From the NCBI RefSeq assembly GCF_004122115.1, contig NZ_SBKP01000009.1:1-64000 (forward strand): a stretch of DNA of 64,000 nt. Reading direction: 5' to 3'. The translations under genes and the position numbers were made by a program. Below, one piece after another: positions 7,618 through 16,521 of the stretch. The stretch's first letter is position 1. Each line of letters begins with the position of its first letter. This stretch comes from Sphingobium fluviale. Its GTDB lineage: Bacteria; Pseudomonadota; Alphaproteobacteria; Sphingomonadales; Sphingomonadaceae. Below the pieces are notes generated by a model that worked only from the letters and a program-made list of their open reading frames with translations, was not told where the DNA came from and did not search any database.

Positions 7618-8922
7618 ATGTTCTGGAAATTAGCTACATATGCCAAGTCAGTGGCGGTTCCGCTGATCGAGGGATATCTGCGATGGCGCGACCGCATCGG
7701 CCTTGCAATGCTGAAGCTAAGCGGCAAATCCACAGTTGTAGACGTGCAAAATGCTGATCGCCTCACGAGCGACCGAGTTGTTATATTTGCGGCCTATCCC
7801 ACTGAAAAGCTCGCATCATTCCACATCCGCTTTCTAGAAAAGTGGGAGCGGCGAGGGTATTGCATCATCATAGCTAGCCACCACCCACGCGCAACGGAAA
7901 TCCTTCGACCTTTGGCTGAGCGTGGATGGTGCGTGATCCGGCGTCGGCCGTTCGGTCGGGATTTTGGCTGTTACCGGGATGCATCTCGATTGCTCTATGA
8001 TCTGCAGGACAGCGGGCAGGCAAATTTTTCGCGTGTCGTATACATTAACGATAGCGTCGTCACGGTCGATACCGCTGAGGAGCAGATCATCAGCTATATT
8101 GACGCGCCAAGCCGTCATTTCGTTGGCATTACCGACAATTACGACCGCGGATATCACATCAGTTCGTATATGTTTGGCATATCAGGTCAGGTGTTTCGTG
8201 AGCGTCGGGTGCGTGACTATTGGCGCAAATATGGTGCGGTTTCTACGCGTCGATACGCTATTTCCAAAGGCGAAATAGGCTTTTCGCGCTGTATAACAAA
8301 GACGGGCTATATCCCGCATGTTCAATGGCCTATAGCAAAGCTGAAATCTCGGCTCGAGAGATTGGACCTAGACCGTGTCAGCATGATTGCCGAGGCTATG
8401 GAACCCCATTTCAAATCCCGGCACAAACATCCGCTAATTCAAGTGAATGAAAGTCTTGATGAATTTGTGTCTTCGAGGAAGAAGCTTTTAGCTGAAGACC
8501 CTGCTCAGAAGCTCGGTGGTTTAATCAGCCAGTTCGTTCGATCTTCCGGGAATAAGCCACAACCCAAGCCAGTCGGCGGTCGACATATGGAATTGGTCGA
8601 CCTTCCTAACGATAAGCAGGTCGCCGTATTCAATCGTACCGCCCGAGATCGGATGACGGACACAATCGTCGGCTATATTTTTCGTGGTAGTCATATTCAT
8701 CATGGCGCAGCTCCCTTACTGTTCCTGGGTGCCGGTGTTCTCAAAAAGGACCTAGTATTGCGGCGTATCATCGAGCCATTCAACATCGAGAAGTTACTGC
8801 TGGACTCGAGGGCTTGCGCTTCTCACGAAGTAGACGAAATATTGATGGAAATAGTTGCCCGCGGTCATCCCAAATCGTTCCGAGGCGGGCGAGCACTCAT
8901 GCTGCGCTGGGACTTTATATGA
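7618..8922 (+). CDS. Rhamnan synthesis protein F (RgpF)-like putative glycosyltransferase
   Basis: A 434-residue protein. The central section (VVIFAAYPTEKL, RRPFGRDFGCYRD, VVYINDSVV, SSYMFGISG) matches the pattern of the RgpF/PF05045 family, which is linked to rhamnose-containing wall polysaccharides and O antigens. The N-terminal ~40 residues and the last ~130 residues show no motif I recognise. It probably acts at the cytoplasmic face as a glycosyltransferase in capsule assembly. ATG 7618 is the first good start. It lies 27 bases before the next glycosyltransferase gene. The substrate cannot be inferred. Confidence 0.72.
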   Translation: MFWKLATYAKSVAVPLIEGYLRWRDRIGLAMLKLSGKSTVVDVQNADRLTSDRVVIFAAYPTEKLASFHIRFLEKWERRGYCIIIASHHPRATEILRPLAERGWCVIRRRPFGRDFGCYRDASRLLYDLQDSGQANFSRVVYINDSVVTVDTAEEQIISYIDAPSRHFVGITDNYDRGYHISSYMFGISGQVFRERRVRDYWRKYGAVSTRRYAISKGEIGFSRCITKTGYIPHVQWPIAKLKSRLERLDLDRVSMIAEAMEPHFKSRHKHPLIQVNESLDEFVSSRKKLLAEDPAQKLGGLISQFVRSSGNKPQPKPVGGRHMELVDLPNDKQVAVFNRTARDRMTDTIVGYIFRGSHIHHGAAPLLFLGAGVLKKDLVLRRIIEPFNIEKLLLDSRACASHEVDEILMEIVARGHPKSFRGGRALMLRWDFI

Positions 8923-8949
8923 ATTTCAGGTCGGAGCGGTAGCTTAACT

Positions 8950-10248
8950 ATGCGCATACTGATTTTGATGGACAATGCCACGCTGGCACAGCTGGTTTCC
9001 GGTCAACCCCCAATTGCAGGGTTTAGCCACGATAAGAATCTGTTTCAATTCGCTCACGAGTCGCTGCGTAAGGGTTACGAACTGTTCATCTGCTCGATCC
9101 AAGACGACAAGCGCACGACGCAATATAATCGTATTTATAGCGTTTATCCGTTCTGGGATGCGCGGCCCGATGGAACGGACTATGGCACGGTTTGCCCCGA
9201 CATTGTGGTAGGCGTGTTTCTGGAGGCGATGAACGTCCGCACCGTCTTCCCTCATGCAAAGATCGTGGCAATCCAGGCCGCCATTCACTGGTCGGAATCT
9301 CCTGAAACCTTTGGTGCCGAATATCTCTTCGATACCATCACAGCCATACGATATAATGTCGACTTTTTGATTACGCAGAACGAGCGGATGAAAAATTTGC
9401 TTGACGTGTTTTTCAAGTTTGTCGCTAAGACCTCGATTGCTGACCGCATAATCGTGGCGCCGCTCGGAATTGTGGAAGAGGAACGTCGCGAGGTCGTTGA
9501 TCGACAACAAATCCGGCGTCAGATGGGACTAGCAGACGGTGAAATAGCCATCGTCAATTCCGGTGGCGTATGGTCTTGGACTGATTTCAATTGCTTCATT
9601 TCTGCCTTTTGCCGTCATTGCGATGCGCGCGCAAGCAAGCTGAAGATCTTCATCATGGGATTTCAGCAACCTGAGAATGATTTTCATACAGCTTATATCG
9701 CCCAGACTAAGAAAATTATCAGCCAGCACTCTCACCTTATCGGCCGGAATATTGTAATTGAGGATGAATGGTATCGTGCCAGCAAAGTGGTAAAGCAATA
9801 TACCGCTGCAGCTGACGTTGGCCTGAATGTCAATCTTCCCACTCTGGAGAACTGGCAGAGCTATCGTCTCCGCTTTCTCGACTATCTCTACTTCGGAATT
9901 CCTGCGATCAACACGGCAGGGGATCAAGTTGCAGACGAGGTGTGCCCGGAAGCCTTGTTCGTGGTGAAGCCTGGAAACGAGCAAAGTTATCTGAACGTGC
10001 TAAGTACAATCGAAAGTGACCCGAAGGCTTTGGCGACCCGGGCAGCAGCGATGCACAAACTTGCGCGCAGTTACGATAGCCGCGCCACCTATGGTGTGGC
10101 AATTGACCATATTGTTGCAAGTCCGAGGCGCCCAGAGCAGGATTTTGCGGCGTGGCCTGAAACTGTGCTGGATTTCGCAACCCGACGGGCGGGCAGCATG
10201 TTTAAGGGGCGTCTGGCGGCGCGACTGGGCGAATGGTTGGACGACTGA
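8950..10248 (+). CDS. Glycosyltransferase, GT4/GT-B like
   Basis: A 432-residue protein with a GT-B-like layout. The N-terminal half starts MRILILMDNATL, and a C-terminal Rossmann-like half contains IAIVNSGGVWSWTD and the acceptor/donor-site region LDYLYFGIPAINTAGDQVADE, where the E/D-rich loop of GT4 enzymes usually lies. No signal peptide or membrane segment is visible, so it is likely cytoplasmic and adds a sugar to the growing capsule repeat. It sits between the RgpF-like gene and an SDR gene on the same strand. Its sugar specificity is unknown. Confidence 0.75.
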   Translation: MRILILMDNATLAQLVSGQPPIAGFSHDKNLFQFAHESLRKGYELFICSIQDDKRTTQYNRIYSVYPFWDARPDGTDYGTVCPDIVVGVFLEAMNVRTVFPHAKIVAIQAAIHWSESPETFGAEYLFDTITAIRYNVDFLITQNERMKNLLDVFFKFVAKTSIADRIIVAPLGIVEEERREVVDRQQIRRQMGLADGEIAIVNSGGVWSWTDFNCFISAFCRHCDARASKLKIFIMGFQQPENDFHTAYIAQTKKIISQHSHLIGRNIVIEDEWYRASKVVKQYTAAADVGLNVNLPTLENWQSYRLRFLDYLYFGIPAINTAGDQVADEVCPEALFVVKPGNEQSYLNVLSTIESDPKALATRAAAMHKLARSYDSRATYGVAIDHIVASPRRPEQDFAAWPETVLDFATRRAGSMFKGRLAARLGEWLDD

Positions 10249-10264
10249 AACTGGGGGCGGGCAA

Positions 10265-11176
10265 ATGAGAGTATTGCTGACGGGGGCGACTGGTTTTCTG
10301 GGTTCTCATATTGCGGCCCACCTCGTGGTACGTGGAGATGATGTTTTAGCCATACATCGACCAGGAACCCGGCTCGACCGTTTGCAAAAGGTGATTGGCA
10401 ACCATCTGGCAACCGCAAAAATGTCTGAAGGCTATGATAATCTGGAGGATATTCTCGCGCACTTCAAGCCAGATGCCGTCATCCACGTCGCAGCCAAGAG
10501 CAGGGGTGGAGAGTCACCTTCAGAGCTCAAGGAATATGTCGATGCCAATATCCTGTTCCCCAGCCGGCTCCTGCAAGCGATGGAGGCGGTTAATGTCCGC
10601 GCTCTGGTGAACGCGGGCACCAGTTGGCAATGGGGTGAGGACGGGTCTTATCGTCCGTTCAACTATTATGCTGCTACCAAGCAATGTTTTGAGGATATTC
10701 TCCCTCATTATTGCGAAAGCGGCCTCAAATGTGCGACCCTGAGACTGTTCGATATCGTGGGACCGGGAGATGACCGCAACAGGATAATCGACCTGTTGAT
10801 CGATGCAGGTTTGCGAGGTGAAGCGCTCAAAATGTCTCCAGGTGAGCAGCATATGTATATTGTCGATGTCCGCGACGCAGCGCGCGCCTTTGTTCATGCG
10901 GTCGACCTTGTTACATCGGCAGAGGCGGATGCGCATAGCGTTTATGGTCTTCGCTCCCATGAAGCGATCAACCTAAAGGATTTAGTCGACCAGTTGCAGC
11001 AGGAGACAGGTTTGCGGATCGACGTAGAATTCGGGGGACGTCCTTATCGTGCGCGTGAGATCATGCGTCCCTATGATGGGCAGCCGTTGCCCCCCGGATG
11101 GCAGCCGCAGATTACGCTACCACAGACGTTAAGGGACATGGTCCATTTCCGGCAACAAGCTTTGCTGAGCGCGTGA
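10265..11176 (+). CDS. NAD(P)-dependent sugar epimerase/reductase (SDR), RfbJ-like
   Basis: A 303-residue extended SDR with GATGFLGSH at residues 7-15 and a YYAATK active-site motif. The stretch around LRLFDIVGPGDDRN and the segment GEQHMYIVDVRDAARAF recall CDP-abequose/CDP-paratose synthases (RfbJ/RfbS), which reduce 4-keto CDP-sugars. That fits the rfbF gene at 3.9 kb. The start at 10265 follows GGGGGCGGGC and puts the Rossmann motif at the N terminus; the longer frame from 10016 overlaps the previous gene. It lacks the dehydratase-type acidic motif, so it is not the missing CDP-glucose 4,6-dehydratase. Confidence 0.78.
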   Translation: MRVLLTGATGFLGSHIAAHLVVRGDDVLAIHRPGTRLDRLQKVIGNHLATAKMSEGYDNLEDILAHFKPDAVIHVAAKSRGGESPSELKEYVDANILFPSRLLQAMEAVNVRALVNAGTSWQWGEDGSYRPFNYYAATKQCFEDILPHYCESGLKCATLRLFDIVGPGDDRNRIIDLLIDAGLRGEALKMSPGEQHMYIVDVRDAARAFVHAVDLVTSAEADAHSVYGLRSHEAINLKDLVDQLQQETGLRIDVEFGGRPYRAREIMRPYDGQPLPPGWQPQITLPQTLRDMVHFRQQALLSA

Positions 11177-11206
11177 CGCTTCTCAGCCTTCGATAGCGAA
11201 TAAGCT

Positions 11207-12028
11207 TTGAATACTTCGGATACGCTGCATCTTCCGCAAATAACGCTTTGCGCGGTCGCTTCCATCGATCCAGCACCGGCCTTGCGGGCGTTGCGGCTCA
11301 GCATGCGTGGTATACGGTTCGGCAGTGTCAAGTTAATCAGTAGCATTCTTCTTGATGACGTCCCCGCGAGCATTGAGCAAATCAAGATCGAACCATTTTC
11401 TGACATACGCGGCTATTCGCGTTTTATGATGAAGGATCTCTGCTCCTACATCAGTACGCCTTATGTACTGGTTGTTCAGTGGGACGGCTTCGTGACCGAT
11501 CCCGGAATGTGGAATGCCGATTTCCTTTCCTATGATTACGTAGGAGCGCCTTGGCCTCAATTTGAAAAAGCGCGGTCAGTAGGCAACGGGGGCTTTTCCT
11601 TGCGCTCCCTCAGACTACTGGAGGCCACAGCCGATCCTGCCGTAAGTGCTTACCATCCCGAGGATGTGGGTATCTGCCACGTCAATCGCTCAGTGTTGGA
11701 GCAGGGCTTTGACATTCGCATAGCACCATGGGAGGTAGCTAACCAATTCGCATACGAGCGAGAAAATACGCGAAAATGTTTCGGCTTCCATGGCTCATTC
11801 AATTTCCCTGAGGTGTTGGGGCACGACCTGCGCGCTTTCATCGATGAAACCCCTGCTAAGCTGTTCCTCAATAGAGATGGGCGTGACCTGTGTCGTAAAA
11901 TGGCGAGCAGCTCGGATCGCGCGACCGCTATAGCGGGAAGGCGACTGGCCCGGGAGCTCGCTCGCCTCTCTCCGGTTTCGCGGCAGTCATGGAAGACGTT
12001 GCTTGATACGCATAAGTTGTGCAGATGA
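11207..12028 (+). CDS. DUF5672-type putative glycosyltransferase
   Basis: A 273-residue protein with blocks typical of DUF5672 proteins found in polysaccharide loci: SRFMMKDLCSYISTPYVLVV, QWDGFVTDPGMW, FLSYDYVGAPWP, VGNGGFSLRS and PEDVGIC. The QWDGF and NGGFSLRS blocks resemble the metal and donor sites of GT-A enzymes, so a glycosyltransferase role is plausible though I know of no assigned specificity. The best start is TTG at 11207, which is weakly supported; a shorter form from an internal ATG is possible. It lies 30 bases after the SDR gene. Confidence 0.7.
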   Translation: MNTSDTLHLPQITLCAVASIDPAPALRALRLSMRGIRFGSVKLISSILLDDVPASIEQIKIEPFSDIRGYSRFMMKDLCSYISTPYVLVVQWDGFVTDPGMWNADFLSYDYVGAPWPQFEKARSVGNGGFSLRSLRLLEATADPAVSAYHPEDVGICHVNRSVLEQGFDIRIAPWEVANQFAYERENTRKCFGFHGSFNFPEVLGHDLRAFIDETPAKLFLNRDGRDLCRKMASSSDRATAIAGRRLARELARLSPVSRQSWKTLLDTHKLCR

Positions 12029-12285
12029 GACCGTATATTTCGAGAGCGACATTCAGTGCGAAGATCATTCTGAGGCGGAAGGTACAAATAAGATGGACTA
12101 TTATCTGACATTTGGAAGCCATCATTTGGCTGCCACTCATCAGGGCGCTTTTATATATAAGCTTAACAGATATGCCTATACCCATGAGTATAACTACTGG
12201 AAAAAATAGATTTCGATGTGCATGGAATCGTTAAGAGATTATACGGAAGTCAGGCTATGGCGATTCTAATGATGAGAGAAATACC
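12029..12285 (+). other. AT-rich gap with a possible 38-residue open frame
   Basis: This 257-bp gap between the DUF5672 gene and the sulfotransferase is unusually AT-rich. One short frame at 12093-12209 (ATG to TAG) encodes 38 residues rich in tyrosine and histidine, ending HEYNYWKK. It has no good ribosome-binding site and no recognisable family. I regard it as noncoding or as the relic of a deleted gene. A promoter for the sulfotransferase could lie in the TTTATATATAAGC stretch near 12150. Confidence 0.3.
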
Positions 12286-13662
12286 TTGACAAAGATTGTG
12301 AAACAAAAATCCTCAGGCATGGACGTTGCGAACGGTGCTTTGAAAATCGTTTATCATGATGAGCCAAGCCTCACCGATTATCAGTTTTGTTTCGGAACTG
12401 TCCAACCTGGCTCGCAGCCCTCTTTTTTTCTTAAAGCGGAAAGTCCGGTTACCGAGAACTTGTCTGGTTTGCATATATCGCATGCGGAAGGCGATGCCTT
12501 CGATTTCATCAATTTTGACTGGGCGCTCATTAAGGAGGCGGGAGGCTGGGGCCGCGTGACCTGCTACTTGAAATTCGATTTGATTCTAGAAGAGGGGCAA
12601 AGGCGATCAATCAGTCTTGTAGACAATGGCGGATCTCATCATAGGATCGCATTCGCTGAGAAGCGCCAAGGGCAATGTTCAGTGGAACCTTTTAATCCTC
12701 TGATCTGCAAATCAGTAAATTTGTTAGAAATGTATGATTCGCACTACACGCCATTACTTATTGGAGGTGCGCCGAAGTCGGGGACAACTTGGATTGAAAT
12801 GCTGCTCAATGCCCATCCTTCTTGTATCATCACAGGAGAAAACGCATTTTGGGAGTGGCCGGTTAATACTTACAACCTCTCGGAACTTCCTATGCCTGCC
12901 GAGGAGCGATACATTCGTAAAGCTTCGGTTGTACAAAAGCCATATTCTAATGCAATTGGTATGATGGGCTACGGTCGCGCAGAGATTACTTTTCGGCAAC
13001 TGGCTGCGCTTACAGGTTCATCCCACGTAGGCGATAAAACCCCGGGAAATGCGCTCCACGCCCAACAGATACTCATGTTGTTCCCTTGCGGTCATTACAT
13101 TCATTGCTACCGTAATCCGTTCGATGTGGCGGTTTCCAGAACCTATCATGAGGTGCTTATTCTTAGAAATGCCGCCGACAAACTGGTTTCTTCGGAGGTT
13201 TATTCGATTCTGCCGTCCAGGGTAGTTAGTGCGATTCTAGAGGGGCAGGATGATGTGGAAGCGATGATTGCCGACTCACTTCGAGACAAGGACTATCTCC
13301 GCAACATTTTCGATGGCTGGCTTTCGTTCAATCACTATGCAGCGCTTGCAAAGCGCGAATACCCTGATCGAGTCCATTTCGTGAGTTACGAATCTTTGTC
13401 GGTCAGACCTGAAGGGACGGTGACGCAACTCTTTCGGAGGGTTGGACTAGAGTATTCAGCCGACATCGTTGCCGAGGTCGTCGCGCGCTGTGATTTTAAC
13501 AAGGTGAGCGGCGGTCGTGATCGCGGTGCTGGCGACAATTCATCTTTCTTCCGCAAGGGAGTTGTGGGTGATTTCCCTAACCATTTTGACCGCACAACGC
13601 TTGGCTGGGCAAAGGGGTATCTTACGAAGAGAGATCCCTACTTTACCACTAGATATTTTTAG
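12286..13662 (+). CDS. PAPS-dependent sulfotransferase with an extra N-terminal domain
   Basis: A 458-residue protein. The C-terminal ~300 residues carry the sulfotransferase signature: PKSGTTW at residues 163-169 (5'-phosphosulfate loop), CYRNPFDVAVSR (3'-phosphate site) and FFRKGVVGDFPNHF near the C terminus, equivalent to RKGxxGDW of cytosolic sulfotransferases. It should transfer sulfate from PAPS to a hydroxyl, most simply on the capsule repeat. The first ~150 residues are a separate region, apparently beta-rich, that I do not recognise. The start is TTG 12286; ATG 12319 is an alternative. It is convergent with the methyltransferase gene, with only six bases between stops. Confidence 0.85.
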   Translation: MTKIVKQKSSGMDVANGALKIVYHDEPSLTDYQFCFGTVQPGSQPSFFLKAESPVTENLSGLHISHAEGDAFDFINFDWALIKEAGGWGRVTCYLKFDLILEEGQRRSISLVDNGGSHHRIAFAEKRQGQCSVEPFNPLICKSVNLLEMYDSHYTPLLIGGAPKSGTTWIEMLLNAHPSCIITGENAFWEWPVNTYNLSELPMPAEERYIRKASVVQKPYSNAIGMMGYGRAEITFRQLAALTGSSHVGDKTPGNALHAQQILMLFPCGHYIHCYRNPFDVAVSRTYHEVLILRNAADKLVSSEVYSILPSRVVSAILEGQDDVEAMIADSLRDKDYLRNIFDGWLSFNHYAALAKREYPDRVHFVSYESLSVRPEGTVTQLFRRVGLEYSADIVAEVVARCDFNKVSGGRDRGAGDNSSFFRKGVVGDFPNHFDRTTLGWAKGYLTKRDPYFTTRYF

Positions 13663-13668
13663 GGGCTG

Positions 13669-14652
13669 TCAAACACTGGGGGGATATTGGCTTTTAATGA
13701 TCTGATCCAGTTTAATGGGCCATTCCATCGTGCATTCACCTGTCTTTTCCAAATATACGGCTGAACTCTCGTAGCCCGCACTATACTCGGCATCGTGCTT
13801 GTCTGGCCTCCAGATAAAGGGAATGAGAAAATGCTCGTGCGCCATTGCGCGCCCGATGATTTTAAAACCCGTCAATTTGTTAAACAGCCCATCCCAACTG
13901 GTATCGGAAAAGCGCCAGAAATCCCATGGCATATCGTGAAGTCCCAAAGTCTGATGTGTGTGAATATATGCGATTCCTCCCATCCGAAGAACGCGATTCA
14001 TTTCAAGGGCGACCTTCCAAGGCATGAGGAGATGTTCAAACACGCTGACCGAGTAGACCGCGTCGAAGCTGCCTGCAGGAAAATGAGATGAAAGCTGGTG
14101 GGCATCCCCCACCACGTGCACATTGTCGCCTGGGGCGATGTCGAGTACGGTAACCTCATGGTGAGGAAAAAGAGCCGATCGGTCTACTGCGGAGCGTGCT
14201 CGGCCGCCTATGTCGAGCATGGTCGAAAAGCCTGGCGCTTGAAGGCGCTGCAGAAAACGTCCGTGCAGTTCGGCCGTCGAAACATTTGCTAATCGGCGGC
14301 TGATCATCTCATCAAAATCATATGCGACTTGTTTTCCGTCGGAAGTATGGAAGATAAGCCGTCCACCAGCTGGGAAAGACGAGGTGGATTTGATGATCTG
14401 GCATCTGAATCCCTTGTCTGGGCCAAGCGCCAATACGCCACCATGAGGGAGCCCGACTTCTGCTCGAAAAAATTCTATATCGAGATGCTCGAAGTTCACA
14501 GCGACCAAAGATGAGTCAGGGCAATGGAACCACCCATTAATATACAAGAAATCATGGAATTTAGCGGCGGCATCAATTTCCGCCATGGTTCCGTGGGCAA
14601 CTTGCGATTTGCCTCGCAGCCTTTGAAAGATCGAGCGCGTTGTCTTTATCAT
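13669..14652 (-). CDS. Class I SAM-dependent methyltransferase
   Basis: A 327-residue protein. The region from about residue 140 is a Methyltransf_11-type domain: motif I MLDIGGRARS, an acidic strand-2 end in VTVLDIAPG, SFDAVYSVSVFEHL as motif II/III, and LRMGG thereafter. About 130 residues precede it (YINGWFHCP and GRLIFHTSDG) and may bind the acceptor. It reads opposite to the surrounding sugar genes. A role in O-methylating the capsule sugar is plausible but inferred from context. Confidence 0.78.
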   Translation of the reverse strand: MIKTTRSIFQRLRGKSQVAHGTMAEIDAAAKFHDFLYINGWFHCPDSSLVAVNFEHLDIEFFRAEVGLPHGGVLALGPDKGFRCQIIKSTSSFPAGGRLIFHTSDGKQVAYDFDEMISRRLANVSTAELHGRFLQRLQAPGFSTMLDIGGRARSAVDRSALFPHHEVTVLDIAPGDNVHVVGDAHQLSSHFPAGSFDAVYSVSVFEHLLMPWKVALEMNRVLRMGGIAYIHTHQTLGLHDMPWDFWRFSDTSWDGLFNKLTGFKIIGRAMAHEHFLIPFIWRPDKHDAEYSAGYESSAVYLEKTGECTMEWPIKLDQIIKSQYPPSV

Positions 14653-14759
14653 AATTGGATAGTTTCCCCGTCTACGCTGTTAGGCATAGGCGGCGAACAT
14701 TTTTCAATCAACTGAATTGCCTTTAGAGCCTAATCTGCGATAACTGATTCTAGGCCGCT

Positions 14760-16196
14760 TCAACTCCGCGCGTACCGGTCCTCATAGCGCACGATATCAT
14801 CCTCGCCGAGATAGGCGCCGGTCTGCACCTCGATCATCTCGACCGGGATCTTGCCGGGATTTTCGAGCCGGTGCACCGCGCCCAGCGGCACATAGACGGA
14901 CTCGTTCGCGCTCACCAGTTTGCTGAAATCGCCGATCGTCACCTGCGCGGTTCCGCCAACGACGATCCAATGCTCAGCGCGATGGGTGTGGCTCTGGAGC
15001 GAGAGTGCTTGGCCCGGATTGACAACAATGCGCTTCACCTGAAAGCCGTTGCCGACCGCGAGGCTTTCGAACCAGCCCCAGGGCCGCATGTCGCGCGGCA
15101 TGGCTTCGCCCTGCCGGATGCCGCGCTCCTTGAGGCTTTTCACCGCTTCACCCACGCGTTGGCTCGCGGATTTGGGCGCCACCAGCACCGCGTCCGGCAT
15201 GGCGACGACGATCATCTCGTCCAGCCCGATCCCGACGAGCTCAAGCCCGCCCGCCTCCGAGCGCAGCAGCGTGTTGCTGCAATCAATCGCGGTCGCCTGC
15301 GCCGAACAGACATTCCCTTGCGCATCCGGTCCGCTTTCCTGCCATACGCTCTTCCAGTCACCAAGGTCAGACCAGCCAGCAGAAAAGGGCATGACGGCGA
15401 GGTTCGAGGCCTTCTCCATGATGGCATAGTCGATCGAGATCGCTTGGGCTTTGCCCCAGGCCTGCGCACCGAGGCGGGTGAAGCCGAGATCGGTGGTGCC
15501 TGCGTCTACCGCGGCGCTGACGGCGTCCAGCAGTTCCGGCGCATGGGCGCGGTAGGCCTCGATGATGGCGCGTACGGAGAAGAGGAAAATCCCCGCGTTC
15601 CAGAGATAGCGGCCGGAGGCGAGCATTTCTGCCGCGTGCGCCGCATCCGGCTTTTCGACAAAGCGGACGAGCGACTGTGGCTCGGCTGCTGAGCGGGCCG
15701 CTGGATCGGTCAGCTCCAGATAGCCATAGCCGGTCTCGGGCCGCGTCGGCTCGATCCCGAAGGTGACAAGATCGCCCGCATCCGCCCTCCCGGCGGCGGC
15801 GCGCACGGTTGCGCGGAAGGCACCTGCGCCGGGGATCAGATGATCGGACGGCAGGATCAGCATCAGCGCATCGGGCGCCTGTTGCGCAAGTGCCAGAGCG
15901 GCGGCGAGCACAGCAGGCGCGGTGTTGCGCCCCTCCGGCTCGATCAGCACGGCAGTGGGCTTTTGCCCCACCGTGTCAAGCTGTTCCAGCACGATGAAGC
16001 GGAAGGGGTCACCGGTTACCACCAGCGGAGGCGCAAAGCCTTCGCCACAGGCAAGGGTGGCGGCCCGCTGAAACAGGCTGGTCTCGTCCATCAATTGAGC
16101 GAACTGCTTGGGAAAACTCTTGCGAGACAGCGGCCACAGCCGCGTGCCAGAGCCTCCACATAGAATGACGGGATAGATGTGCCGCTCGTTTGTCAT
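14760..16196 (-). CDS. manC: Mannose-1-phosphate guanylyltransferase / mannose-6-phosphate isomerase
   Basis: A 478-residue bifunctional type II PMI/GMP. The N-terminal nucleotidyltransferase begins with VILCGGSGTRLWPLSRKSFP. The C-terminal cupin isomerase domain carries RPWGWFESL, LQSHTHRAEHWIVV and the VPLGAVHRLENPG block. The enzyme makes GDP-mannose from mannose-1-phosphate and interconverts mannose-6-phosphate and fructose-6-phosphate, so it supplies GDP-mannose for the polysaccharide. It is transcribed leftward, divergent from the OPX gene, and its codon use is GC-rich like the core genome rather than the AT-rich sugar genes beside it. Confidence 0.95.
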   Translation of the reverse strand: MTNERHIYPVILCGGSGTRLWPLSRKSFPKQFAQLMDETSLFQRAATLACGEGFAPPLVVTGDPFRFIVLEQLDTVGQKPTAVLIEPEGRNTAPAVLAAALALAQQAPDALMLILPSDHLIPGAGAFRATVRAAAGRADAGDLVTFGIEPTRPETGYGYLELTDPAARSAAEPQSLVRFVEKPDAAHAAEMLASGRYLWNAGIFLFSVRAIIEAYRAHAPELLDAVSAAVDAGTTDLGFTRLGAQAWGKAQAISIDYAIMEKASNLAVMPFSAGWSDLGDWKSVWQESGPDAQGNVCSAQATAIDCSNTLLRSEAGGLELVGIGLDEMIVVAMPDAVLVAPKSASQRVGEAVKSLKERGIRQGEAMPRDMRPWGWFESLAVGNGFQVKRIVVNPGQALSLQSHTHRAEHWIVVGGTAQVTIGDFSKLVSANESVYVPLGAVHRLENPGKIPVEMIEVQTGAYLGEDDIVRYEDRYARS

Positions 16197-16521
16197 GGCC
16201 TTGATGTGTGCCTCTTATTGTGTCGGTCCGTCGCTGCAGGACTATCGGTACGAACGCATTTAGCCAACAGCGATATTTGGTTTGGTAGAATTTGCGGGTC
16301 CCGATCGTTTCGTGATTCGCATGCCCTTTGGCGCATCCATGAGGCAGGACTGTTACGCCGAGCGATGTCATCGCGCCCACAGATGTATTCAACAGTGACA
16401 AACGCCCGCCTGCAGTTATAGAGAACTGCGCGCGGTCGATGGCATGGCGAACAGCTGCACCGACCAAAAGTATGAAGTGCCAGCAAGAGTGATTGGTGAC
16501 AGGTTTCCTCAAGGGTTCAAG
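16197..16521. promoter_or_regulatory. Divergent promoter region between manC and the OPX gene
   Basis: A 325-bp gene-free stretch between two divergent starts. A candidate rightward promoter is GTGACA at 16395-16400, a 16-base spacer, and TATAGA at 16417-16422, which would give a leader of about 90 bases before the start at 16522. I see no clear leftward promoter for manC and no strong operator. Confidence 0.4.

Noticed and set aside
16444-16521. N-terminal extension of the OPX lipoprotein
   Set aside because: It would place a charged 26-residue tail before the signal peptide and make the lipobox unlikely to be processed.
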